64,000 bases of DNA from Adiantum capillus-veneris (taxonomy: Eukaryota > Streptophyta > Polypodiopsida > Polypodiales > Pteridaceae), in the NCBI GenBank assembly GCA_014529385.2, contig CM043967.1:79691278-79755277 (forward strand). Direction: 5' to 3'. Within the stretch, counting starts at the first letter, position 1; each line of letters begins with the position of its first letter. This document shows, piece by piece, positions 11,537 through 22,818 of the stretch. The notes beneath the pieces were generated by a model. That model saw nothing but the letters and a program-made list of their open reading frames with translations. It was not told where the DNA came from and made no database searches. The position numbers and the translations under genes are program-made.

Positions 11537-13114
11537 TGTCATAATAATCAATATCTAATTCTCCAAAATGATATTCTCATGTTAGACCGATCATTTAATA
11601 TGCGGAAGTGCCAGGGGAGAAAAATCTATAATATTGGTTAAGCTAGCAGACTGGCCACAGTAGGGATCCAAAGGGGGGCCATCTGCAAAAGACAAATATG
11701 CAACAATGGGCTTAAAAGACCCCAAGGTTCAGTCCATTAAGACTTTCAAAATGCTAAGGTTCCAAAATTCAAAGGTTGTGTCCAAAGGTCAAAGGTTAGG
11801 AAATTTGGATGCTTTGTGTGTGTGTAAAAAAGTCTTCACAAGTCCCTACATAGGAAGGGGTGAGCTTTGCAAGTAGGGGATGAGAGAGAAACTCACACAC
11901 ACACACACACACACAAGTTCCCTCTACACAAAGGGAATGAGGGACACATGTCAGCTCCCTAGCCCAGATGGCCACAAGGTGTACTCAAATCCTATTAGAT
12001 GGCCTTGGAGGTGGACCAATGAGAATTAGGCTAGAGTAAGTCTAGTTTAATTAATTTAAAAACACTTAATAAAAGAATCAACAAGAATTAAGCTCTCTAG
12101 AAGACTATTGGATGGTCTCCCAAGGGGTCCAATGAGCATTCAACAGCCGAATGTCTTGCCTGATTCCTCTTGGCAAGGAGACAAAGGGGTCCAATGAGAG
12201 TTTAATTCCATTAATTAATTACCTAAATCTATCACAAAAGGGGAAAGGGGGACACATGTCAGAAGGCTATCACTTAGGTTGCTTAATTTCCATTGGCTAG
12301 GCTTGGGGAGTTCCAATAGGGCTGTAGCATGAGCAATTAGCAAGAGGGGTCGACCAAGAGAGAGAGGGGGCTGATTTTCTAAAGGATTATTCAGTTACAC
12401 ACTCACACAATCAATGTGTGAATCAATAAGAATCTCTCTCTCTCTCTCCTTCTCAAGCTTTAATGGAAAGCTTACCACCTACTCCAAGCTTGTGAGAAGG
12501 GAGGCCTACACCAACAACTCTTGGATTTGTGATGCAAATCCAACCAAGATCCAAGATTCAATGCATGCTAATCTCCTCTACCATGCTAATTACTAAGCTA
12601 AGCTATGCTAATATGAGTGATTATGTGAGGAGATGTATATCTTTCTCGTAAGAATACTCCTTCTTCCTCTCAATCTACTCTCAGACCCCACTAGCTCTCA
12701 CCATCTTCAAACGTGTGTGAGGTCTTGGGTCTGAGACCGTGAGGGAATTGATGTTGTGTTGATAAGTGTTTGGCTTAGTGCATGAAGTTTCCATCGTCAT
12801 TGCACTAGCTAGTATTGAAGGAACACAAAGGATTGTATTGTAAAATGTCTCTCTTGATGGGAGAAACCATAATACAAAGCCTTTTGGAGGGGGGACCAGC
12901 TCCATGCAAATCCGGTCCTCAATTGTTGTCAATTGCTTAATTTTGCTCTCTTTTGAAGTATTGTTCATGCTATCTAACTATGTGTTATATTTTTTGTTGC
13001 TCTCTCCACCCAAGTACTCTTGTTATTCTCATTAGGAATCTATTCTAATGAAATGCTCACTATGTTCACGCTATTTTCCACTACACACAAGTTACTAGAC
13101 CATTAAATGTTACA
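11537..13114 (+). repeat. 5' LTR of Ty3/gypsy element 2 (1578 bp)
   Basis: It begins TGTCATAATAATCAA and ends AATGTTACA, one base before a tRNA-Met-type primer-binding site. The same LTR recurs at 17263-20096 (interrupted) and, on the minus strand, as a solo LTR at 52123-53713. It contains (CA)n near 11890 and (CT)n near 12434. The reading frames inside recur in other copies and are not genes. Confidence 0.93.
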
Positions 13115-13115
13115 T

Positions 13116-13127
13116 TGGTATCAGAGC
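13116..13127 (+). other. Primer-binding site (initiator tRNA-Met type)
   Basis: TGGTATCAGAGC, the standard plant retrotransposon match to the 3' end of tRNA-iMet, one base after the LTR end. Confidence 0.93.
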
Positions 13128-13665
13128 ACAAGGTTTCTCTTTTCTTGCTCAAGAAGGGAGGTCATCAAGCTAGCTATAAATGGTTGGTATTATTAATTGC
13201 ATGTGAGTAAGTAGAATAGGGATTTTTCAGCCTTGCAGTGCGCCTGCCTTCGTGCAGATAACGGGGCATCATCGTCGAGAGCTATGGTCTTAATAGTGGA
13301 GTCCTAAGGGGCTTGCCTACGGCTTAACCACTATTGAGCTATTAGAAGGTTGACAGGAGCCGGTGTTGTTTTGGTGTTGAACAACCCTCTCTTCTATTCC
13401 TTGCAATTAATGGTATTTGACCATGCACGGGTATAGTAGCTTGAGTGCTTTTTCTAAATGGGTAAAGAGGAGTAGCAACTAGGGCTTGAAGTGTCAAAGT
13501 ACACCTAAAAAGTTGTTAGAATGGTTGGAAATAGTAAAGAGTGAAATTAATGTTGATAACTTTGATTTTGCTAATGAGTAGGCTACTAATGATGCCCCTA
13601 TGCTTGTTAATTACATTGTTTCTAGGCTTCAACAAGCCATGGGAAATCCATCCCTCTAAAGTGAA

Positions 13666-15019
13666 GTGCAACGGCAGCTTCATGCTCATGGGATTCTCCC
13701 AGCTCCCTACCATGACGAGAGAGTACCTAGGAAGCCTCCTTGTGAGACTTCCAAAAGAGGCCTCTCTCCAATTTGGGAACAAGAAGAGGATCCATACGAA
13801 GGGCTCAAAAATTTTATCCTTGATGATGCATATCCTTCTCAAAGGAGAAATCAAGATCCTCCACCAAAGGAACGAGAAAGAAGTGAGTCTCCCACCACCT
13901 CGGCGGAGATGGCTCCACAAAGATGGCAGGATAAATGCTCTCCATCACTCCCAAAACGGAGAAAACCATCACACACTTCTCCACACCATCATTCAAAGAG
14001 GGATGACAATAAGCAAGAGAAGAAAAAGGCGATAAAGAGGACACCCTCTTCTCCACCTTCTTCATCCTCTTCCTCTTATGAAAGTGATGGTGACGACAAA
14101 AAAGATCAATGCAAAAAAAAGGCGAGAAAGAGGTCACCCTCTTCTCCATCTTCCTCAAATTCTTCATCTTCTGAAGAAAGTGATGGTGCAACTTTTGAAC
14201 CATAAAAAAGAAGAGGCCATCAAAAATACTATGCCGCATGGAAGAGGTCGTCCAAGCTCAAGAAGTTCAAAGTGGGACGGAGGAGCATCTCTTTCCTTAC
14301 CTACGATGGCACCTTTGGTGCTATGGACAAAGTCTTGGCCTTTATCCAACAATTCGATGCGGCGTTTGGAGATGAGGGCTTCACGGAGTCCTCTAAGCTA
14401 CGCCATGTAGCTATGCACTTTCAAAAGTCCGCCAAGCAATGGTGGTCTAGCCTATGGGCCAACGGTGAAGTTCCACGAACATGGAAAGCTTTAAGAGCCT
14501 CCATTATGAAGCAGTTTTTGGCCACCGATGCCAAAGACAAAGTACACACCGAATGGTGAAGCTTGAATCTCTCTCCCTATGAATCCATTCATAAATATGT
14601 AGACAAGTTTTGGGACCTACAACTCAAAGCCACTGTCTTCAAAAAGTTGGATTTTGGAGCGAAAAAGAAATTTTTTTGTGTGGGCTTAGTTGAAGAAATG
14701 GTGGAGTATGTCAACTCCCAAAGGCCACGCACCATATCGACGGTTATACACCATACTATGGTGGCTTCTCAAAATCAATTTTCGAACAGGGGCTAAGAGA
14801 AATTCTTAGCCCAAGGAAAACAAGGGTTCCAATGAGCCTAAGAGGAAGGACAATGTCCAAAAGTCTCCTAAGGGAAATTCCAACAAAGCTAAAGAGAAGG
14901 GAGTTTACAAAGGCAAAAATAAACTCTCTCCTGAAGAGCTTGAGCGTTATCGCAAGGATAAGCATTGTTTCAAGTGCGGCGAGCAAGGGCATGCATACCG
15001 CGCTTGTCCCCAAAATTAA
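13666..15019 (+). pseudogene. Degenerate gag of Ty3/gypsy element 2
   Basis: The first part (13666-14205) is a basic and Ser-rich region with two SSPSSS-type runs. After an in-frame TAA at 14203 the same frame continues into a Retrotrans_gag domain: FLTYDGTFGAMDKVLAFI, then AMHFQKSAKQWWSSLW near 14415 and YESIHKYVDKFWDLQ near 14580. Further stops lie at 14557 and 14794. After a frame change comes a canonical zinc knuckle CFKCGEQGHAYRAC (C-x2-C-x4-H-x4-C, 14966-15007). The domain order is normal for plant Ty3/gypsy gag, but the stops and shift make it non-functional. Confidence 0.87.
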
Positions 15020-15647
15020 GAGCACCCTCCATGAACCTCCTAGAGCTACCTTGGTCGAAATCCAAGAGAAGGAAACTCACCACAAAGAATCTCCTCTATG
15101 CCATGCTTGGGGAAAGGTAAGAGAACATGATGCTTTTATTCTCTTTGACCCTGGTTCTACTCACAATTTCATATCCATAGAGTTGGCCACGAAGCTAGGC
15201 ATACAAGCCTATGAGATGGGAGATGTCCTACCCTCCACAGACGGTGCTTTCAAGGGGCAAGAAGCTTCACTCACTCCCTTAATCGGGAAATTGAGGCTCC
15301 ATGTCCAAATCTATGTGGACAAAGAGGACTTCTTTATCTCTCCTCTCAAGCATGAGGATGTAATCCTAGGGGCACCATGGTTTCATTGCATGGCTACCAA
15401 TGCTAAATTCCCTGAAAGGAGAATCTCCTTTAGGTTCAGGGAAAAATATATGTACATAGGTGCTAAGAAAATGGGTAACACCATATCCATTGTACATACA
15501 CATGCTTTCAACAAGTCAATAAAGAGCTCTATTTCTGTGTACATGATTTTTGTTAAAGATTCTCAAAATGAACCTAATGTTTTAGAAAAAGAAAATATAC
15601 ACAATCAAAAGGAATTAGAGCTATCCAATTTTCTCAAGGGGTTTTAA
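15020..15647 (+). pseudogene. Aspartic protease region of Ty3/gypsy element 2
   Basis: The retropepsin motif reads AFILFDPGSTHNFIS. The family pattern is D-S/T-G, and here the second residue is Pro. ELATKLGI and VILGAPW follow in the usual order for RVP_2 proteases. The frame is shifted relative to the zinc knuckle and ends in TAA at 15645, after which the same frame continues into reverse transcriptase. The DPG substitution probably impairs catalysis. Confidence 0.83.
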
Positions 15648-17163
15648 GATGTCTTTATTGACGACATCCCTTGTGAACTACCTCCTAAACGAGGTAATGA
15701 TGACCATGCAATTGAACTTCTTCCAAGAAGTTCACCGCCTAACAAACCTCCTTATAAAGTTTCTCAAGCTCAACAAGAGGATATTATGCGGCAAGTGCAT
15801 GAGTTAGTTGAGAAGGGCATGGTTAGGCCTAGCTCATCTCCATTTTTCTCACATGTGCTATTTGTGCAAAATAAAGATGGCACGTATCGCATGTGTGTGT
15901 CGACTATAGAGCACTAAATAGGATCACTATCAAAAATAGGTTGCTCGTTCCACGGGTAGAAGACCTATTGAGAAGCTACAAGGATCGACCTACTTCAGTA
16001 GGATTGACCTAAAAAGTGGCTATCATCAATAAGGATAGTTGATCAAGACATTGTAAAGACTACGTTTGGTCTTTACGAATATATTGTCATGCCTTTTGGC
16101 CTGACCAATGCACCAGCCACATTCAATCGCTTGATGGAGAAGCTATTCAGGCCTCACCAAACCTTTACTAGAGTGTTCTTTGATGAAATCATCATCTACT
16201 CTAATTCATTAGACGAACAAAAGCAACACCTCCAGTAATATTTCAAGTTCTAAGAGAGAAAAAACTTTATGTTAATCAAAAGAAAAGTGATTTTCTCTTG
16301 CAGAAGATTCAGTATTTAGGTCACATTATCTCTCAAGATGGCATCCAAATGGATCTATCAAAGTTAGAGGTAATAAGAGGATGGCCTAAACCAAGGAATC
16401 TTCATGAACTAAGAAGCTTTATAGGTATGTGTGCATACTATAGACTCTTCATAGAAAAGTTCTCACTAATGGCAGGACCATTACATGACCTAACAAAGAA
16501 AATTGTTAGGTATACATGGACTCACAAGGAAAACAATGCTTTTGAAAAGCTTAAAGAAAATCTTATCTCTCAACCTGTGCTTACACTACCAGATCTCTCA
16601 AAGCCATTTGAGGTCCAATGTGATGCTTGTGGTGATTGCCTTGGAACTGTTTTGCTCTAAGAAGGGCACGCCATAGGCTATGAAAATCGAAGGCTCGACC
16701 CAACTGAGCAAGCTCTAGGAATATATGAAAGGAACTCTTCGCAGTTCTATATGCCTTAGACTCATGGAAGCACTATTTATTGGGGACTCCTTTCATTTTG
16801 CAAACGGGTCACCAAAGTCTTAAGTACTTTATGATGCAGAACAAGCTCTCCGAAAAAAAAATGAGGTGGGCAAATTTCCTTTCACAATTTCATTTTCATA
16901 TTACTCACATTTCTTGCAAGCATAATCAAGTAGCCGATGCACTCTTAAGACGGCCGAGAGTGAATTCGGTTTCCATAGCAACTCACAATGATCTATCCTC
17001 TATGATAGATGAGTATGATATTGATCCCAATTTTAGAGATGTGATTTCAGCATTAGGGAAGAAAGAGGAACCATTTATCTTACAAGATGGTGCTTGCAGT
17101 GGCAGCAGGCTCTCAAGCGCCAAATGGACTAGTCATCCATTCTGGAACGATGTCGTAGGGTAA
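15648..17163 (+). pseudogene. Reverse transcriptase / RNase H of Ty3/gypsy element 2
   Basis: RT begins with the ELPPKRGNDDHAIELLP stretch and continues through GMVRPSSSPFFSHVLFVQNKDG. It has stops and shifts around 15915-16090, then MPFGLTNAPATFNRLM (near 16090) and FFDEIIIYS in place of the usual FxDDILIYS. From 16298 the thumb QYLGHIISQDGI and the connection FIGMCAYYRLFIEKFS are intact. RNase H shows VQCDACGDCLGTVL, TGHQSLKYF (usual TDHxSL, the Asp replaced by Gly) and KHNQVADALLRR. The reading ends about 100 bp before the polypurine tract with no integrase zinc finger or DDE core, so the 3' third of pol is missing. Confidence 0.88.
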
Positions 17164-17248
17164 CATAGGGATCCTCTACCCGCTAGGAAAATGGACTAAT
17201 GAATATGCTTTATCTTCTCTACTCCATAGTCGATGATGACTATGATTT

Positions 17249-17262
17249 CAAGAGAGAGGTAA
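17249..17262 (+). other. Polypurine tract of Ty3/gypsy element 2
   Basis: The purine-rich run AAGAGAGAGGTAA immediately precedes the TGCCATAATAATCAAC start of the right LTR. Confidence 0.7.
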
Positions 17263-20096
17263 TGCCATAATAATCAACATCTAATTCTCCTACATTATTT
17301 TCTCATGTTAAAGCGATCATTTAATATGGGAAGTGCCAAGGGAGAAAAAGCTAGAATATTGGTTAAGCTAGCATACCGGCCACAATAGGGATCCAAAGGA
17401 GGGAAAATAGGGATCCAAAGGGGGGGGCCATCTGCAAAAGAGAAATGTGCAACAATCGGCATAAAAGACCCTAAAATTCAACCCATTAACACCAGAATGG
17501 TAATAGGACACTTTTATGTCCTTGGACACTTTTGTGTCCTATTAAGTGACCATTTTGCTTGAATTATTTGAAGAGTATGAAAATGAATTTCTAGGTGCTA
17601 TATATCCACAAAGTTGCCTTATGAGCTGAAAAAAACTTAGCATTTTGTTTTGAGTATCGATCTCACCATTAACCTTACTCTTCCACAACATTTTTGAACC
17701 TAAACTGTGTGAAAAAACGGGTCCTGTTTTTTGTTTTTTTTCAATTTTTGGCAACTATACCACTCTAAACTTCATGTTTGTGAGGTTTAGATGGCTAGAG
17801 GTTAGGCCTTCATAGTTCTCAACATGTTTTGATGCTTGTAGGGAGAGCTAAGTGTTAAAATTGAAAGTTATGACCAATTTACAAGAATTGCATAATCCTG
17901 TTTTTTTGCCAAAATTAGCACTTTTATGATTTTTTTGGTGGCTTTCTTGATATCCAAATTCAATTTTGATTTTGTAAGTGTAATGTATGACATAAAGCTA
18001 ATCTTCCTTGAGTTTTGGGGGACCTAATATGCTATATAGCATAGTATATGATGATGGTTGAGTTTTTTGATTGCTGAAGAATACTATACATTTTAGAGTA
18101 GCAAGTATAACTTTCTCAATATTGCTAGTTTCTTAGGCCAATTGTGCATATTTTGTAGGTAGTGACCATATCTAATCATAGACTACAAACTTGGCTAGAT
18201 ATTGAGTAGTTTCTATGGGTTTCTAGAGGTCATAATGCTAAACCCAGTTTTTTCATGTTTGTTGTATTTAGCACTTTATCATTGCCCCCAAGGTTCCAAT
18301 TGTAAGAGATCCATTATCCTTTGACATGCTCCATGGCTCCTTTTGAATCCACAGGCCCAAAGGGAACTAAGAAAACATGTATATAGTATCTATATTGAGC
18401 GTGACTATAGAAAATTTGATGATAGGTCTGCAGAATGGAAAAAATGCAACTTTTTTGTACCTATTTTTTTTGCCCAAAAAAAAATTAGTGAGGTAAAAGA
18501 AACCATATGTTTTGGTCACCAACCCATTGAAGTTAACATGGCATTTTATCTCATGTCCTACAAAAATTACCACTCTTATTTATATGCAATCAACTATAAG
18601 AAATTGTTGTTCTGGGGCAAAATGCACTGGTCCATCAACTTTGGAGGCTTGTAGTGACCAAGGGATGAGAAAAATTACAAGTTTCTCATTTTTTCCATAT
18701 GTAGTAGTTATTGAACTATAAGCTCATGAAAGGATTTTTCAAAATGAGTGGATCTACTATGGTTTTGGAAAATTTTCCCAAAACTCTGAAAGGACACTTT
18801 TATGTCCTGTTAGGTTACCATTCTAGTGTTAAGACTTCCAAAATGCTTAGGTTCCAAAATTCAAAGGTTGTATCCAAAGGTCAAAGATTAGGAAATTTGG
18901 ATGCTTTGTGTGTGTATACAAAATTCTTCACAAGTCCCTTCATAGGAGGGGGCGAGCATTGCAAGTAGGGGATTAGAGAGAAACTCACACACACACACGC
19001 ACACAAGTTCCCTTTACACAAAGGGAATGAGGGACACATGTCAGAAACACTTAATAAAAGAACCAATAGGAATTAAGCTCTCTAGAAGACTATTGGACAG
19101 TCTCCCAAGGGGTCCAATGAGCATTCAGCAGCCCAATGGCTTGCCTCATTCCTATTGGGGCCACGAGACAAAGGGGTCCAATGAGAGTTTAATTGCATTA
19201 ATTTATTACCTAAAGCTCTCACAAAAGGGGAAAGGGGGACACATGTCAGAAGGCTATCACTTATGCTGCTTAATTTCCATTGGCTAGGCCTGGGGAGGTC
19301 CAATAGGGCTGTAACATGAGCAATTAGCAAGAGGGGTCGACCAAGAGAGAGAGGAGGCTGATTTTCTAAAGGATTATTCACTTACACACTCACACAATCA
19401 ATGTGTGAAGCAAGAAGACTCTCTCTCTCCTTCTCAAGCTTTAATGGAAAGCTTACCACCTGCTCCAAGCTTGTGAGAAGGGAGGCCTACACCAACAACT
19501 CTTGGCTTTGTGATGCAAATCCAACCAAGAGCCGAGCTTCAATGCATGCTCATCTCCTCTACCATGCTAATTACTAAGTTAAGCTATGCTAATATGAGTG
19601 ATTATGTGAGGAGATGTATATCTTTCTCGTAAGAATACTCCTTCTTCCTCTCAATCTACTCTCAGACCCCACTAGCTCTCACCATCTTCAAACGTGTGTG
19701 AGGTCTTGGGTCTGAGACCGTGAGGGAATTGATGTTGTGTTGATAAGTGTTTGGCTTAGTGCATGAAGTTTCCATCGTCATTGCACTAGCTAGTATTGAA
19801 GGAACACAAAGGATTGTATTGTAAAATGTCTCCCTTGATGGGAGAAACCATAATACAAAGCCTTTTGGAGGGGGGACCAGCTCCATGCAAATCCGGTCCT
19901 CAACTGTTGTCAATTGGTTAATTTCTCTCTCTTTTGAAGTATTGTTCATGCTATCTAAACTAGGTGTTATACTTTTTGTTGCTCTCTCCATTCAAGCACT
20001 CTTGTTATTCTCATTAGGAGCCTATTCTAATGAAATGCTCACTATGTTCATGATATTTTCCGCTACACACAAGTTGCTAGACCATTAAATGCTACA
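17263..20096 (+). repeat. 3' LTR of Ty3/gypsy element 2, interrupted by a TIR element
   Basis: It matches 11537-13114 from start to end once the 1339-bp insertion at 17490-18828 and its TTAA duplication are removed; the remaining length is about 1491 bp. It ends AATGCTACA. The flanks (AGGCA at left, TGCAT at right) do not form a clear 5-bp target duplication. Confidence 0.9.
17490..18828 (+). mobile_element. TIR DNA element, copy A (1339 bp, TTAA target duplication)
   Basis: The termini are CACCAGAATGGTAA and TTACCATTCTAGTG, inverted repeats with one mismatch. The flanks are TTAA on both sides, and the empty LTR copies (11537-13114 and the solo LTR at 52123-53713) have a single TTAA at this point, proving insertion. 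The left end carries two near-palindromic units of the type GGACACTTTTATGTCC, and the right end one. The interior is AT-rich with only short reading frames and no transposase motif, so the element is non-autonomous. The TTAA duplication resembles piggyBac, while the CACTAG terminus resembles neither canonical piggyBac (CCC) nor normal CACTA elements (3-bp duplication). Confidence 0.9.
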
Positions 20097-21384
20097 TGCA
20101 TGTGCAATGCAGAAGGCTAGGGCAGGTGTGGAGTTCCTGGGCAGCCCACTGGCTATGGAAATGTATGCCTAATATGGTTTTTTAGGTCAAATGTGTGCTG
20201 AAAGGAGCTAAGCAGGGTGATGGACTTCTATGCCCGAGATGTTGATGTTTTGTGCAAGAGTGCGGTGGCCGATGGGCTTTCCAAGCAGGTCTAGACGGCT
20301 CCTCAAATAGAGACCGTATGTGAAAGATATGGTAGCTTGAAGTGGGATGCATTACAGATTCTCGCCGAATTGGGTGCAAGTGGTTGGCGGAGGTGGGTGT
20401 GAAGTGATAGAGATGAAGTGCTCAATTTATGGAGCCTATCGGTCTTTTCAGATTGATGATTGGACTTATGGTGTGCAAGTTATGAGCTGTCCAAGTTTGG
20501 ACGGGGTCCGAGTCTGTTCCCAGTTGCCCACAAGGGAGGATGTGCCGTCTGGTATCTTTTTGGCCTTGCCAAGGTTCTTGGAGATAGTATGCATCATGTG
20601 AAGCTAGCACAAATCGACAGTTCGTTCATCGGATGTTCGGTCCGACAAGTACAGTAGGATGAAGTTGGGAGTATTTGGTGGTGATGAGCTTACAGATGAT
20701 TTTGGTTGGTTTTGACTACCTATGTTTGCGGACTTAGAAGGCTCTACAGGTGGTGAAGGTTGGGTGGGTCAAAGTCCACAATGGTAGTTTTCAACGGGTT
20801 TTTCCGGTTCGGGCATGGCGTCATTGAGCCGAAAGGAGCAATGCTCTGAAGAAGGGGGAGAGTTTTCATGCCCAAAGTGTTTTTTGAAGGGTTTGTTTAG
20901 GAAGACTGAAGGCCTTTGGAGGCAGGCCCCCCATTAGCGAGGTCCCTAATGCTCAAGGGCAAGGGGCAGGGGATGATTCCCACAGATATAAGGAGAGAGG
21001 GAGTGTAGCCGATTGGGCCACTCCAAGGCCTATCCCAAAAGGTGAAAAGGAGGGGTTAATGGAGAGATGTCCAAGCAAAGATAAAGAGAGAGAAGGTAGG
21101 ACAATGCAAGGCTAAGCTCCCCAAAGGGGTAAAAAATAAAATTAACAAAATAGTGCATAAGGGGCAATAGCGATGTCGCTAATGCCCCCCGCCTCCCCCC
21201 CCCCCCCAAGTGCAAGAGAGCAAAAAAGAGCAGATGGAAGCAAGGCAGTTACCTCCTCCCAAAGATGCTAAATTAAGGTGCCAGATGGACCAATGAAAGG
21301 GTAGTTTCCAAAGTTGAATGCCCCCCTTATAAAAGTCAAATTTTAATCAAATTAGGGGCTTTTTTTGTGTCGTTTGGAGCCTCC
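20097..21384 (+). other. Unassigned segment, no gene recognised
   Basis: Several open stretches of 60-85 codons overlap in different frames (20347-20657) with no recognisable domain. AAGAAGGGGGAGAG near 20851 looks like a polypurine tract, and the purine-rich DNA that follows may be an LTR remnant. A poly-C run lies at about 21196-21209. Confidence 0.35.
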
Positions 21385-22141
21385 CAAGTGGAGCATGCAT
21401 TGATTGGGGGATATGCTTGACATGGCCAGGAAGCGCTGGGCTGTTTTCAGCACATGCAAAGCGAGGACCTCTCTCCGGATGCAATCACCTACGCATGCAT
21501 CTTGAAGGCATGTGGCTAGCAGATTCTGATGTTGACAGGAAATATCGTCGCTTGGAATGCATTGATTGGGGGACAGGAAACATCGTCGCTTGGAATGCTG
21601 TGGACAAGAAACATCGTCGCTTGGAATGCATTGTGGATAGGAAACATCGTCTCTTGGAATGCATTGATTGCGGGATATGCGCAACAGGAGCATGGCCAGA
21701 AAGGTCTAAGCCGTTTTTGGCGGATGCAAAGCGAGATGCTGATATGGGCATAAATATTCATGTTGATATTGTTAGTCATGGGCTGTTGAAAAGGATGTCG
21801 TGCTTGGCAATGCCTTGGTTGACATGTTTGCTAAATGCGGTGCACTTGAGAGAGCAGAAAAAGAGCTTGAGGAGTTTTTTGTCCGGAGTGTGCTCTTGGA
21901 ATGCACAATGGTCAAGAAGGGCCACATATCATTGGGGAATTACCTCGTCGCTATGCTCACAGGAATTGGGAGTGTGGGAACTACTCAACGCATTTTTGAT
22001 GGGTTGGTTCTCAGAGTTACATTGAGTTGGGACTCTCCCATCAGTGGCTATGTCAAAAATGCAAGGTCTGATTCTGCTTTTCATCTTTTCCAGGAGATGG
22101 ATATTTCTCTATCTCCAAGCTTGTTGGATTTGGGAGGGTAA
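21385..22141 (+). pseudogene. PPR (PLS-class) gene fragment
   Basis: The reading starts as HALIGGYA, then a TGA stop, then HGQEALGCFQHMQSE followed by LSPDAITYACILKACG, the classical P/L/S-type PPR wording. It continues with NIVAWNAL blocks, then IVSWNALIAGYAQQEHGQKGL and FWRMQSE. From 21800 in another frame it reads LGNALVDMFAKCGALERAEKEL, and near 22025 LSWDSPISGYVKNA and AFHLFQEMD. PPR proteins bind organelle RNA and guide editing or processing. Frame changes and stops break this copy, and there is no start, transit peptide, E or DYW domain in view. Confidence 0.85.
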
Positions 22142-22671
22142 AGCCTGAAGGCTCACCTTGTCAAAAGAAAGCCGGCCACCTTCGACCCTCGCATAAACAG
22201 TCCGCAAAAAGATCTCCGCCCCTCCCCCCTTTTGCTTCGCTGCTCACAACAAACCGTTTCGAAGCCATTCGCTTTTGTCTCCCCTTCTGCTGCTGCCTCT
22301 GCACAGTCGATCCATCTCCTCCCCCAATCTTGACCGTCCATTTGGCTATATTATAGGTTCAATTTCGAATAAGATATGTAAATCCACGCTGTCATTTCAT
22401 TGCAACACTTTCTTCTCACGTGAAAAAGAAAAGATAGGATTTAACACGTGTCGCTTCTATTTGGACACATTTGACCTACCCAGAATCCCAGATACTTCTT
22501 TTTCACCAGTCGCAAATGACTTCAAAGTTAGTTTTCAACCGCCATCATGAAGATCTCTTCGCTGCAGAAATCGCTGTTGTGACGTCCCGTCCCTAGCTGG
22601 TGCAACGCCGAAGGCTGGCAGGCTGGCGCTGGCGCAACACGTGCCCCTTCCAGTGAACGTGGGTGACGTGT
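22142..22671 (+). promoter_or_regulatory. Region upstream of the cysteine-rich gene, ACGT motifs
   Basis: No gene is seen. CACGTG G-box cores lie at 22417-22422, 22445-22450 and 22638-22643. TGACGT cores lie at 22580-22585 and 22664. In plants such clusters bind bZIP factors and often mark stress or defence promoters. A block near 22513-22560 (CAAATGACTTCA, then AACCGCCATCATGAAGATC) resembles the first codons of the downstream gene. Confidence 0.4.
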
Positions 22672-22755
22672 GCAATGACGTCAACCGCCAGCGATATCAT
22701 CGCTCTGTGCGTTGCCAGAAGAGCCGTGCGAGGGTGGTGCACTGATGGCAACGTC
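22672..22755 (+). pseudogene. Partial upstream duplicate of the cysteine-rich gene
   Basis: CAATGACGTCAACCGCC, ATCATCGCTCTGTGC and finally GGCAACGTC appear in the same order as in the coding sequence at 22818-22913 (CAATGGCTTCAACCGCC, ATCATCGCTCTGTGC, GGCAACGTC), but with deletions between them. This is the remnant of a tandem copy covering the signal-peptide part. It is too short and scrambled to code. Confidence 0.65.
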
Positions 22756-22756
22756 T

Positions 22757-22762
22757 TATAAG
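22757..22762 (+). promoter_or_regulatory. TATA box of the cysteine-rich gene
   Basis: TATAAG lies 57 bp before the ATG at 22819, giving a short 5' leader of roughly 25-30 nt if transcription starts at the usual spacing. Confidence 0.6.
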
Positions 22763-22818
22763 TATCTGGGTATGCTTTCGTTTACGTATTCTGTAAGATC
22801 ACCTTCACACTAGTGGCA

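Noticed and set aside
18343-18654. A 103-codon frame inside TIR element copy A as a transposase
   Set aside because: No DDE motif, and the frame is not conserved in copy B (62245-62619 differs in length and stops).
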